Assembly (NCBI RefSeq): GCF_012349115.1
Contig: NZ_PQIG01000065.1
Location: 58,402 to 122,401, forward strand
Source of the DNA: Rhizobium ruizarguesonis
GTDB lineage: Bacteria > Pseudomonadota > Alphaproteobacteria > Rhizobiales > Rhizobiaceae
DNA: 64,000 bases
Direction: 5' to 3'
The translations under genes and the position numbers were made by a program. The notes under the pieces were generated by a model. The model was not told where the DNA came from. It saw nothing but the letters and a program-made list of their open reading frames with translations, and searched no databases. Shown one piece after another: positions 25,197-33,498 of this stretch. How positions within the stretch are numbered: the stretch's first letter is position 1; every line of letters starts with the position of its first letter.

Positions 25197-26399
25197 CTAG
25201 CCAAGCGGCTTTTGCAGCACGTCGAAGCGCGGATTGGTTTCGGAAAAGATCGGCAGGGCGGCGGCGCCGAGAATTGCCGTATCCTTGCCGGTCATGCCGA
25301 TCATGACGCGAGGCACCGTCCGCTGCTGGTTGGTATCGATCGGGGTGTGCAGCGGCTCCAGCCGCTCTGCAAGCCGAAGCATGAGCGATGTCGATATGCT
25401 GCCGCCAAGCACGATGGTCTGCGGATCGAAGGCCAGTTCCAGAAAATCAAGGGTCTGCCGCAGCGGTTGGACGGCCTGATCCAGCCAGGTATCGAGACCT
25501 TCGCCGCCCTTGGCGATCAGCGCATCGAGATCGTCGGGCGACAGTTCCTCGGCGTTGGCAATGCCCATGAATTCGTAGGCAACGGCCGGCGAGATGTAGC
25601 GATCCAGACAGCCGCGCTTGCCGCAACTGCAGAGCTTGCCATGCGGTTCGACGATGATGTGACCGATCTCGCCGGCATTGTTGCGGCTGCCCTTGTAGAG
25701 GTGACCGTCGAGGAACATCCCGGCGCCGATGCCACCGCCGCCGGCGAGGAACAGATAGACGAAGCTGCCCAAACCGCGGGCGACGCCATGCAGGCGCTCG
25801 CCGATCGCCGCTGCCGTCGCGTCGTTTTCGACGAGCACCGGCACCTTTACCCGCTGTTCCAGCTCATGCCCGACGGGAAAACCCTGCCAGCCGGGCAGGT
25901 TCAGCGGACTGAGCGACGTTGTGCCGCCATCGGCATAGCGGCCGGGCAGGGCCATCCCGACGCCGAGCAACCTGTTCCGGTCGAATGCGAAGGCCTGCTG
26001 AAGATCCTCGACGATGGACTGGAGAGCCGGCATCGCCCGTTGCGGATCGGGATGTTCGACATGGCGCTCGATGCGTGCGCAGACGGCGCCGGAGAGATCC
26101 GTCAGGACCCCGCTGGCGCGCTGCCGACCAAGTTCGAGGCCGATCGAATAGGCGCCGCGTGGATTGATGGAGTAGGGGATGATCGGCTGGCCGCGCGCCA
26201 GCTTCTGCGCCTCGGCCGGAACGAGAAGATGCGATCGCTCCAGCTCCTCGACGATGTTCGATACGGTCTGGGCAGTCAGCGCCGTCATCCGGGCGATCGC
26301 CGCGCGCGACAAGGGACCGTTCGTGCGGACAGCCTCGATCACCACACGCCGGTTGTGAGACTTGGCCTGCTCGAGATTCGTGCCGGAGATTGCCTTCAT
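25197..26399 (-). CDS. ROK family transcriptional regulator (NagC/XylR-like)
   Basis: 400 residues. N-terminal winged helix (about 10-75; GPLSRAAIARMTALTAQTVSNIV) followed by the ROK sugar-kinase-like domain: GVGMALPGRY, VLVENDATAAAIGE, FLAGGGGIGAGMF and the zinc motif GHIIVEPHG with CSCGKRGCLD. Likely senses a sugar or sugar phosphate. It stands alone on the minus strand next to an MFS exporter; no obvious operator is seen in its own promoter region. Its last 15 codons are duplicated at 23153. Confidence 0.9.
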   Translation of the reverse strand: MKAISGTNLEQAKSHNRRVVIEAVRTNGPLSRAAIARMTALTAQTVSNIVEELERSHLLVPAEAQKLARGQPIIPYSINPRGAYSIGLELGRQRASGVLTDLSGAVCARIERHVEHPDPQRAMPALQSIVEDLQQAFAFDRNRLLGVGMALPGRYADGGTTSLSPLNLPGWQGFPVGHELEQRVKVPVLVENDATAAAIGERLHGVARGLGSFVYLFLAGGGGIGAGMFLDGHLYKGSRNNAGEIGHIIVEPHGKLCSCGKRGCLDRYISPAVAYEFMGIANAEELSPDDLDALIAKGGEGLDTWLDQAVQPLRQTLDFLELAFDPQTIVLGGSISTSLMLRLAERLEPLHTPIDTNQQRTVPRVMIGMTGKDTAILGAAALPIFSETNPRFDVLQKPLG

Positions 26400-26487
26400 G
26401 TCGCCTTCAAAGGAATTGGTGCGTCACCCTTGTCACAAGACGAACACCGATGAAAGCCACATTCTTCGCCACGTCCCTGGACGAAAG

Positions 26488-26588
26488 CATGTCGCGCAAA
26501 ACTGTGCAGCGGTTTTGCGACAACGACATGCGTAAGAACAAAGACCTAAAGCGCGACAAGCGAATCTGAAAGATCGCGACGCGCTTTA
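26488..26588. repeat. RIME-like palindrome pair
   Basis: Two inverted repeats: 26488-26531 (GCATGTCGCGCAAAA with TTTTGCGACAACGACATGC, arms interrupted by ACAA) and 26547-26588 (TAAAGCGCG with CGCGCTTTA). These units recur in rhizobial intergenic regions. The second overlaps the last bases of the MFS gene, suggesting insertion close to the stop codon. Confidence 0.7.
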
Positions 26589-27785
26589 GCGGGCTTTGCC
26601 CCTATGCAAGAGGCCGATGATCGCTATTCCCGACAATCCGGTGACGGCGCTCAGGATCGCGGTTCCCGAATAGCCAGTCACATAGGTGCCGGCGGCAAAG
26701 ACCAGCGCGCCGAACCCGGCGCTGGCAAAGATATTGACGGAGATCAGTGCGCTGCCGAGGCCCGGCCGGTCGGCGATCAGATCCTGCAGATAGGTGATCG
26801 GAATGGTGATGATCGCCGACGCTCCGATGCCGGCAAGCAGGGTGAGCGCATAGAGGTGCCACGGCTCAGAGGCAAAGCCGAGAAGGCTGAGGAACACGGC
26901 ATAGATGATGGTGCCGGCGGCAAGCGCCGTCATCTGGCCGGCCTTCCGTGCGATCCGCGACCAGACGATGATGAAGACGACTTCCAGCAATGCGACGATG
27001 CCGACAAGAATGCCGACGTCGCTCAGCGAACCATGAGCAGCACCGGTGGCGATCAACGGCAGAAGGGCGTCATTGAGATGCAGCGTGCTGGTAATCAGCG
27101 CTACCCCGCCAATATGCGCCGAGATGCGCGGCGAAACCACCTGGCGAAGCGCGCCGAGATAGCTGAGATGATGAACTGCCGCCATCTCCGTTCCCGTCCG
27201 CTTCGGCAGGGCGAAGACGATGATCCCCTGACAGAGCAGACATGAGATGCTGGCAAAGAGGTAAGCCGGCAGCATGCTCGATGCGCCCGAGAGAACCAGG
27301 CCGGTGATACCGGGGATCAACACCCAGGACAGGGAGATCATGGCGCGTACGCCGGAGTTGGCCGTCACCATGTCGCTTCGGTTCATGCCGTGCATCGCCG
27401 CGCGCGCATTGGCAAATAGCAGCGAGTTCAGCGCCCCGTAGATCGGCAGGGGCAGCAAGCCGGCGATGACGAAGACGGCGGCGCTGGGAAAGGCGCAGAC
27501 CATGCCGTAGCCGACGATGCCGAACAGGCAGGCGCCGATCATCGTCGACCGGTACTCGCCCAGCCGGTCGGCGAGATTGCCGAGCAGGACGCTGATAACG
27601 ACGTTCACCGCCGCGGAGAGGAAACTCAGGAAGGAATAGAGGCCGTCGCTCAAGCCCAATTCGCGGATACCCACGACCGAACGATAGGGAGCCGTCATCG
27701 CCCCCGCCATTCCGAAGGTGAAAATGGCGATCATGCTAGCGCGGATCGCCGGATTACGGAAGACGTCGGGAAAAAGTCGGCTCAT
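26586..27785 (-). CDS. MFS transporter, sugar-efflux-like
   Basis: 399 residues from the ATG at 27785 (MSRLFPDVFRNP); a longer frame to 27848 adds a Cys/Arg-rich stretch unlike a transporter. Twelve hydrophobic segments; helix 2-3 loop GNLADRLGEYRSTMIG matches MFS motif A and the overall pattern resembles SET-type sugar efflux permeases. Substrate unknown. Sits between two RIME-like repeats, downstream of which are a ROK regulator (same strand) and upstream an SDR gene. Confidence 0.82.
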   Translation of the reverse strand: MSRLFPDVFRNPAIRASMIAIFTFGMAGAMTAPYRSVVGIRELGLSDGLYSFLSFLSAAVNVVISVLLGNLADRLGEYRSTMIGACLFGIVGYGMVCAFPSAAVFVIAGLLPLPIYGALNSLLFANARAAMHGMNRSDMVTANSGVRAMISLSWVLIPGITGLVLSGASSMLPAYLFASISCLLCQGIIVFALPKRTGTEMAAVHHLSYLGALRQVVSPRISAHIGGVALITSTLHLNDALLPLIATGAAHGSLSDVGILVGIVALLEVVFIIVWSRIARKAGQMTALAAGTIIYAVFLSLLGFASEPWHLYALTLLAGIGASAIITIPITYLQDLIADRPGLGSALISVNIFASAGFGALVFAAGTYVTGYSGTAILSAVTGLSGIAIIGLLHRGKAR

Positions 27786-27842
27786 GCGGTCATCGATCAG
27801 AAGTAAGCCGGCTTCACAACCTGCTCCTCTCGTCTTCCTCTG

Positions 27843-27943
27843 GAGCAATTCCAGGAAAAGTGCGAAGCGGTTTTTCGTCCGGAATTGCGTAAAAACGAAA
27901 AGTTAGAGCGGTTCTGCGGTTCCATGAAAAGTTGAACCGCTCT
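27843..27943. repeat. RIME-like palindrome pair
   Basis: First unit about 27843-27890 (CAATTCC/GGAATTG with inner AAAA/TTTT), second 27905-27943 (AGAGCGGTT/AACCGCTCT). Same class as the elements at 3439 and 26488. It fills the gap between the MFS start and the SDR stop. Confidence 0.7.
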
Positions 27944-27948
27944 GGATT

Positions 27949-28725
27949 TCAGTAATGTTCCGATTGCGAGAAGGTTCGCGCGAGCTCGGCCTGGCCTGCC
28001 GTGAGGCCGCAGTCGACAGGCAGGCAGACGCCGGTGATAGAGGCGGCCTGGGGACCGGCGAGGAAGGCCACGGCATTGGCAACATCTTTCGGATCGACGA
28101 CCCGCTGTAGCGGATACCAGCGGCGTGCTTCCTCGAAAACGTTGGGATTGGCGCTCGCACGGGCTTCCCAGGCCTGCGTCTTCACCGTGCCGGGTGCGAC
28201 GGCGTTGGACCGGATCCCGAACTTGCCGTATTCCACGGCGACCAGCCGGGTGAAATGCAGAAGGCCTGCCTTGGCGGCGCTATAGGCCGGGTGTCCGAAG
28301 ACATGCATGCCGTTGACCGAGGCGATGTTGACGACGGAACCCTTGGAAACCGTCAGCATGGGCTCGAATGCGCGGAAACATAAGAATGCCGCTTCGAGAT
28401 TAAGCGCAACGTCCGCCCGCCAGATCTCGGGCGTCGTGTCGTGCAGGCTGGTGGCGCGGGCAGCACCGGCATTGTTGACCAGGGTTCGAACCACGCCGAC
28501 GTCTGCTGCGCGTCTTGCCAATTCGGCAATGCTCGTCTCGCTGGTCACATCGCATTGGACGGCGACGAAGCGATCGCCCGGCCCGAGCTTCAATGCCACG
28601 GCAGCCGCAGCCTCCGCATCGATGTCGGCGAGCAACACGATGTCGTGGTCATCGGCGAGCCGTGCGGCGATCGCCGCGCCGATATCGCCTGCAGCGCCGG
28701 TAACGATGGCTATCGACTGCGTCAT
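27949..28725 (-). CDS. SDR family oxidoreductase
   Basis: 258 residues from the ATG at 28725 (MTQSIAIVTGAAGDIG), preceded by GGGAG; the longer frame is dismissed because it overlaps the rpiR-type gene in another frame. Cofactor loop TGAAGDIGAAIA, DADIDA-type Asp for NAD specificity, NNAG and catalytic YSAAK are present. Third gene of a leftward operon ridA-rpiR-SDR. The substrate is probably a hydroxy or keto derivative of the compound degraded by the cluster; not identifiable. Confidence 0.85.
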   Translation of the reverse strand: MTQSIAIVTGAAGDIGAAIAARLADDHDIVLLADIDAEAAAAVALKLGPGDRFVAVQCDVTSETSIAELARRAADVGVVRTLVNNAGAARATSLHDTTPEIWRADVALNLEAAFLCFRAFEPMLTVSKGSVVNIASVNGMHVFGHPAYSAAKAGLLHFTRLVAVEYGKFGIRSNAVAPGTVKTQAWEARASANPNVFEEARRWYPLQRVVDPKDVANAVAFLAGPQAASITGVCLPVDCGLTAGQAELARTFSQSEHY

Positions 28726-28750
28726 TTTCTGTCGCTCCCGTTCATGAACC

Positions 28751-29614
28751 TCAATCTCCAAGCAATTGCCGGTCGTCGCCGTCGCGGTGAATGACCAGCT
28801 GTTGCTTGATGCGCCGAAGCGTGGTCGTCGCCTTTGGCTGAACGGCGTAGGCGACCAGGCTCGACAGGATATCGACCGTCGCGATGTAGGCGATGCGCGT
28901 CGAGGTCGGGCGATAGATATTGCTGCCTTCGGGAAGATCGATCGGCACGACGATCTCGGCAGCCTTGGCAACCGGGCTGTCCGTCTGGGTGAGCGCGATC
29001 GTCTTCACCTTTGTCTGGCGGGCAAGCTCGAAGGCCCGCACCAGCTCCATATTGCGCCCTGAGAAGGACGAGCCGATCAACACGTCGCCCGGCTTTGCCG
29101 CGGCAGCCATCATCAGCTGCATGCTGTGGTCGGAACTTGCCGTGATGCGAAGCCCGAGACGGAAGAGGCGGTTCTGGAGCTCGTCGGCGATCATCGACGA
29201 ATTGCCGCCCGATCCGAACGCATAGATCATATCGGCCTTGGCGATATGCGAAACGGCGGCTTCGATCGCGGCAAGATCGAGCGACCGATGCAGGAGAAAG
29301 AGCGCATTCTGGGCCTTGGTGATGATATCCTGTGCGACATCGGCCGGATCAGTGCTTTTCGATTCCGGTTTCAGATACCGCACCCCGATATGGGCGGTCC
29401 TTGCGAGCTGCACCTTGAAGTCGGAAAAGCTCTCGCAACCGAGCCGTCGGCAAAAACGGGTGACGGTCGGCGGCGATACCTTGGCCCGTTCCGCGAGCTC
29501 GATGATCGAGGCATTCACGGCAAATTCGAAATCGTTGACGATGATCTCCGCGATGCGGCCCTCGGAGGGAGAGAGCCGACCCTTGTCTTCCTGCAGCGTT
29601 GAAAAGATATCCAA
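28751..29614 (-). CDS. MurR/RpiR family regulator (HTH + SIS)
   Basis: 287 residues from a TTG start behind GGGGGGACG. N-terminal HTH_6 domain (GRLSPSEGRIAEIIV, SPPTVTRFCRRLGCESFSDFK) and C-terminal SIS sugar-isomerase-like sensor (IYAFGSGGNSSMIADELQNRL, GDVLIGSSFSGRN). Lies 21 bases after the ridA stop in the same operon. Expected to bind the TGAAA-N4-TTTCA palindrome in the divergent promoter region at 30110 and so control both operons. Confidence 0.88.
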   Translation of the reverse strand: MDIFSTLQEDKGRLSPSEGRIAEIIVNDFEFAVNASIIELAERAKVSPPTVTRFCRRLGCESFSDFKVQLARTAHIGVRYLKPESKSTDPADVAQDIITKAQNALFLLHRSLDLAAIEAAVSHIAKADMIYAFGSGGNSSMIADELQNRLFRLGLRITASSDHSMQLMMAAAAKPGDVLIGSSFSGRNMELVRAFELARQTKVKTIALTQTDSPVAKAAEIVVPIDLPEGSNIYRPTSTRIAYIATVDILSSLVAYAVQPKATTTLRRIKQQLVIHRDGDDRQLLGD

Positions 29615-29635
29615 GCCCGTCCCCCCGATGGTTCT

Positions 29636-30025
29636 CTATTTATCCTTCTTCTTATAGGCCACGCAGTCGATCTCAACCTTGCAATCAACCATCATCGACG
29701 ATTGCACACAGGCGCGGGCCGGTGGATGTTCGCCGAAATACTCCTGGTAGATTTTATTGAAGGTCCAGAAGTCGCGCGGATCATCGAGCCAGACGCCGAC
29801 GCGCACGACGTCTTCGACGCCGTATCCGGCCTCGTCGAGGATCGCCAGGACATTGGCAATCGTCTTGTGTGTCTGGGCAATGATGTTGCCATCGATGATT
29901 TCGCCATCTTCCATCGCAACCTGGCCGGAAACATACAGCCATCCGTCGGCTTCGACCGCCCGCGCGAAAGGCAGCGCCTTGCCGCCGGCGCCCGTTTGAA
30001 CAGTGCCATAGCGCTTGATGGGCAT
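29636..30025 (-). CDS. RidA family enamine/imine deaminase
   Basis: 129 residues from the ATG at 30025 (MPIKRYGTVQ), the usual RidA/YjgF length; upstream codons to 30103 fall in the regulatory region. Conserved SGQVAMEDGEI, HKTIANVLAILDEAG, RVGVWLDDPRDF and the catalytic-region Arg in PPARACVQ are visible. RidA proteins hydrolyse reactive enamines/imines made by PLP enzymes; that suits the PLP-type enzyme encoded in the divergent operon at 32126. First gene of its operon. Confidence 0.9.
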   Translation of the reverse strand: MPIKRYGTVQTGAGGKALPFARAVEADGWLYVSGQVAMEDGEIIDGNIIAQTHKTIANVLAILDEAGYGVEDVVRVGVWLDDPRDFWTFNKIYQEYFGEHPPARACVQSSMMVDCKVEIDCVAYKKKDK

Positions 30026-30109
30026 GCTGAAGTCCTTGCAAATTATTTTCTTGATAAGTTGACAAGTGACCATAGAAAGCAGAATTTGACCAGTGAAAAA
30101 CACGTTTTA

Positions 30110-30123
30110 TGAAAAGAATTTCA
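30110..30123. promoter_or_regulatory. Candidate RpiR operator
   Basis: TGAAA-AGAA-TTTCA (perfect 5-base arms counted inward from the ends) midway between divergent start codons at 30025 and 30137. The spacing and AT-rich centre resemble known RpiR-family sites. It lies only 14 bases before the + strand ATG, a location suited to repression. Confidence 0.4.
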
Positions 30124-30136
30124 ATCCGGGGCAGAT

Positions 30137-30619
30137 ATGCGCGATCCTTTCAAGAATCCTTTCCCGTCCGACAGCGCCCGGCACGCTATCTGGGAGATGC
30201 TCGTTCCGCGCGATATCGATGCCTTTCTGGCCGCCGATTGGTCGATGGTCGAGCATGACTTTGTGGAAGAGGGTTTCATCGGCATCGACGGCCGAAAGGA
30301 AGTCAGCCCCGACAAGTGGCGCCTCGCATTTCCGACGCTGTCGGCCTATCGCCAGGAATGGCTGAGGCAGGCAGAGGATTTCGCAAAACAGAGTTTCGCA
30401 GAAGATGCGCGCACGGCGATCTTCACCACGACGACGCTGGAAGATATCGAAATCGAAGGCGACATGGCGCTTGTTCGCAAGAAATTCGATGGCGGCATTT
30501 CCAAGCCTGACGGCACCCGAGACGTCATGCAATGGCAGACGCTCTATTATTGCAGGCTTCACGAAGGACGCTGGAAGATCTCAGGTTTCACCGGCTACCT
30601 GCCGAACCCGATGGGTTGA
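30137..30619 (+). CDS. SnoaL/NTF2-like protein
   Basis: 160 residues. The helical N-terminus (DSARHAIWEMLVPRDIDAFLAADWSMVEHDF) followed by beta strands (ARTAIFTTTTLEDIEIEGDMALVRKKFDG, WQTLYYCRLHEGRWKISGFTGYLP) is the pattern of the NTF2-like cone fold. Such proteins may be isomerases, hydrolases or ligand-binding partners; no catalytic residues can be named. First gene of the rightward operon that includes the M81 peptidase. Confidence 0.75.
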   Translation: MRDPFKNPFPSDSARHAIWEMLVPRDIDAFLAADWSMVEHDFVEEGFIGIDGRKEVSPDKWRLAFPTLSAYRQEWLRQAEDFAKQSFAEDARTAIFTTTTLEDIEIEGDMALVRKKFDGGISKPDGTRDVMQWQTLYYCRLHEGRWKISGFTGYLPNPMG

Positions 30620-30649
30620 CGCGGGGCCGACAATACGAAGGCCACTTTC

Positions 30650-32125
30650 TTGCGCATTTTCACGGCAGCACTGGCGACCGAGACCAACACCTTTTCCCCG
30701 ATCTGCGTGGATCGTCGCGCATTCGAAGCCTCTCTTTATGCTCCGCCCGGCCAGCATCCCGAGACGCCGACGCTCTGCACCGCGCCGATCACCGTCGGAA
30801 GGCGCGTCACCCGAGAAAAGGGTTGGGAACTGATTGAGGGAACCGCCACCTGGGCCGATCCCGCAGGCCTCGTCAACCGGGCGACCTACGAGGAATTGCG
30901 TGACGAAATCCTCGGGCAACTCAACGCGGCAATGCCTGTCGACGCCGTTGTCATGGGCCTGCATGGCGCCATGGTGGCTGCCGGATACGAGGATACTGAA
31001 GGCGATCTTCTCTCGCGCATGCGGGAGATCGTCGGGCCTGATGTCCTCATCTGCGCCGAACTCGATCCGCACAGCCATCTCACCGCAAAACGCGTCGCTG
31101 CGCTCGATTTCGCTGTCTATTTCAAGGAGTTTCCGCATACGGACTTCGTCGACCGCGCCGAGGATCTCTGGCGCATGACGGTCGAAACGCTCGAAGGCCG
31201 GATCAAGCCTGATATGTCGGTGTTCGACTGCAAGATGATCGACGTCTTCCCGACATCGCGCGAGCCCATGCGTTCCTTCGTCGACAAGATCATGCAGATC
31301 GAGACGGATGATCCTGACGTCTTGTCGATCTCGGTGATCCACGGTTTCATGGTGGGCGACGTTCCCGAAATGGGAACGAAGCTGCTTGTCGTGACGGACA
31401 ATAAGCCGGAGAAGGGCGCGGCTTTGGCGCGCGAACTCGGCCTCGAGCTGTTTTCGAAGCGCGGCACCTTCATGGTTCCGCAGATCGACGAGAAGGAAGC
31501 CGTCACGCGCGCGCTTGCCGCAACCGCTTGGCCGGTTGTCATCGCCGATGTCTGGGATAATCCGGGTGGCGGCACGGCAGGGGACGCGACTGTCATCCTC
31601 GGGGAACTCATGGCCCGCGGCGTCACGAGTGCTGCGATCGGCACCATCTGGGATCCGGTGGCCGTCCAGATTTGCTTTGCGGCGGGCGAGGGGGCGGAAA
31701 TTCCGTTGCGCTTCGGCGCCAAGTCGGCGCCCGGCACCGGCAATCCCGTCGATGGCACCGTCAAGATCGTCAAGCTGGTGAAGAATGCCGAGATGCAGTT
31801 CGGCGAGAGCCTCGCACCTTTCGGCGACGCCGTACATATCGTCCTCAAGGGCCTCGACATCATCCTCAATTCGACGCGCGCCCAAAGCTTCGATCCGAGC
31901 CTTTTTTCGGCGATGGGCATCGATCCCGCCCGACAGAAGATCCTGGTGATCAAATCCACCAACCACTTCTTCGCGTCCTTCTCGAAGATCGCCGCAGAGA
32001 TCCTTTACTGCTCCGCCGGAACGCCCTATCCCAATAATCCGGCGACGACGCCGTACCGGCGCGCACCGAAGACCATATGGCCGATCGTCGCCGATCCACA
32101 CGGACTAGAACGCGGAGCCGCCTAG
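30650..32125 (+). CDS. M81 family metallopeptidase (MlrC-like)
   Basis: 491 residues from a TTG start; MRIFTAALATETNTFSP is the standard family N-terminus. Domain 1 includes VMGLHGAMVAAGYEDTEGDLL and CAELDPHSHLTAKRVAALDF; the metal-site region HTDFVDRAEDLW follows; the C-terminal domain starts near DVWDNPGGGTAGDATVILGEL. M81 members open small peptides or amide-linked compounds; the founding member MlrC degrades linearised microcystin. Here, next to a D-amino-acid-type enzyme and RidA, a natural amide or D-peptide substrate is more likely. Stop is adjacent to the next ATG (TAGATG). Confidence 0.88.
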   Translation: MRIFTAALATETNTFSPICVDRRAFEASLYAPPGQHPETPTLCTAPITVGRRVTREKGWELIEGTATWADPAGLVNRATYEELRDEILGQLNAAMPVDAVVMGLHGAMVAAGYEDTEGDLLSRMREIVGPDVLICAELDPHSHLTAKRVAALDFAVYFKEFPHTDFVDRAEDLWRMTVETLEGRIKPDMSVFDCKMIDVFPTSREPMRSFVDKIMQIETDDPDVLSISVIHGFMVGDVPEMGTKLLVVTDNKPEKGAALARELGLELFSKRGTFMVPQIDEKEAVTRALAATAWPVVIADVWDNPGGGTAGDATVILGELMARGVTSAAIGTIWDPVAVQICFAAGEGAEIPLRFGAKSAPGTGNPVDGTVKIVKLVKNAEMQFGESLAPFGDAVHIVLKGLDIILNSTRAQSFDPSLFSAMGIDPARQKILVIKSTNHFFASFSKIAAEILYCSAGTPYPNNPATTPYRRAPKTIWPIVADPHGLERGAA

Positions 32126-33226
32126 ATGCATGACAACCGGTTTGCCGTCGTCGCCATGGCAGGAGACAGGATCGCCGATCTCTCGACGCCGCGTCCTGTG
32201 ATCGACGAAGACAGGCTGGCTGCAAACATAGGCCGCGTTCAATCCTATATGGATCAGCATGGGCTGAACTTCCGCCCGCATATCAAGACGCACAAGATCC
32301 CGGCTCTCGCCGTCGCGCAGGTTGCCGCCGGCGCCAAGGGCATCAATTGCCAGAAGGTGACGGAAGCCGAAGTCTTTGCCGAAGCCGGCTTCGAAGACAT
32401 CCTCATCACCTTCAACATCCTGGGACCGCAGAAGCTCGAGCGGCTGGCCAAGTTGAACGAGAGAATTTCGGCCCTCAAGGTCGTCGCCGACAGCGAAGTG
32501 ACGGTCGACGGGCTCGCAGCACATTTCTCCGGCCACAAGCCGCTGAACGTGCTGGTCGAATGCGATACCGGCGGCAGCCGCTGCGGCGTGCAGACACCGG
32601 CAGAAGCGGCTTCGCTCGCCAAGCGCATCGCCGCTGCCGACGGCCTCACCTTCGGCGGCATCGTGACCTATCCGAAACCGCAATCGGCTGCCGCCGTCGA
32701 AGCCTTCATCGCCGAGACGCTCGAACAGCTGACTTCGGAAGGCATAACCTGCCCGATTGTCAGCAATGGCGGAACCCCAAGCCTCTTCGAGGCGCATCTC
32801 GTCAAATCGGCCACGGAACACCGCGCCGGCACCTATATCTATAATGATCGCCAGATGGTGCGCATGGGCCATTGCACCGAGGACGATTGCGCCATGCATG
32901 TGCTGGCGACCGTCGTGTCGCGGCCAAACGCCGACCGCGCCGTCATCGATGCCGGGTCGAAGGCGCTGACATCGGATCTTCAGGGTTTCAGCGATTACGG
33001 GCTGATCGTCGGTTATCCCGAGGCGCGGATCAGCAGCCTCTCGGAAGAACACGGCGTGATCGACCTGTCGAACTGCACCGGCCCCCGGCCGCAGATCGGT
33101 CAGAAGCTGTTCATCATCCCGAACCACACATGCGTGGTTTCCAATCTGTTCGATACGATGGTCTTCCATCGGGGCGGCATCGTCACCCGCGTCGAGGAAG
33201 TCGCCGCCCGCGGCCTCGTCTGGTAG
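32126..33226 (+). CDS. D-threonine aldolase / D-serine dehydratase-like PLP enzyme
   Basis: 366 residues with the fold-type III (alanine racemase N-terminal) domain: RPHIKTHKIPALA contains the PLP Lys near residue 57-60, then VECDTGGSRCGV and GGTPSLFEAH. The C-terminal domain ends with the metal ligands in PNHTC near residue 332. This architecture is shared by eukaryotic-type D-serine dehydratase and metal-dependent D-threonine aldolase, which act on D-hydroxy-amino acids and release enamines or aldehydes; RidA across the divergent promoter could clear the enamine. Confidence 0.88.
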   Translation: MHDNRFAVVAMAGDRIADLSTPRPVIDEDRLAANIGRVQSYMDQHGLNFRPHIKTHKIPALAVAQVAAGAKGINCQKVTEAEVFAEAGFEDILITFNILGPQKLERLAKLNERISALKVVADSEVTVDGLAAHFSGHKPLNVLVECDTGGSRCGVQTPAEAASLAKRIAAADGLTFGGIVTYPKPQSAAAVEAFIAETLEQLTSEGITCPIVSNGGTPSLFEAHLVKSATEHRAGTYIYNDRQMVRMGHCTEDDCAMHVLATVVSRPNADRAVIDAGSKALTSDLQGFSDYGLIVGYPEARISSLSEEHGVIDLSNCTGPRPQIGQKLFIIPNHTCVVSNLFDTMVFHRGGIVTRVEEVAARGLVW

Positions 33227-33498
33227 GGGTCGGTTCCGATTGAAGGCGAAGTGGCCCTGATCACCGACGACCGCAGTGATTGGCTGATTGCTCGCGGTCT
33301 CGGTATCAGCAAGGATGCAGTCGCTGATATCGCAAGACATGCACGCGGCGGATGATTTCGTTGCGCCAATAACAGACATCAGCTCAGCACCGACGGATGA
33401 CCGATTTGGGGCGGAAACTGACGGTCGGTTTTCGGCTTCTAAGTATTGAGAGCAGCCGTTCCATAGCGCCCGATACGGGACGCAAACCTAGCCCGCAA

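Noticed and set aside
33227..33352. 42 codons read in frame after the D-threonine aldolase-like stop (ITDDRSDWLIARGLGISKDA)
   Set aside because: Begins directly after a stop codon with no start or ribosome site; no family match, and the parent gene already has its full length.
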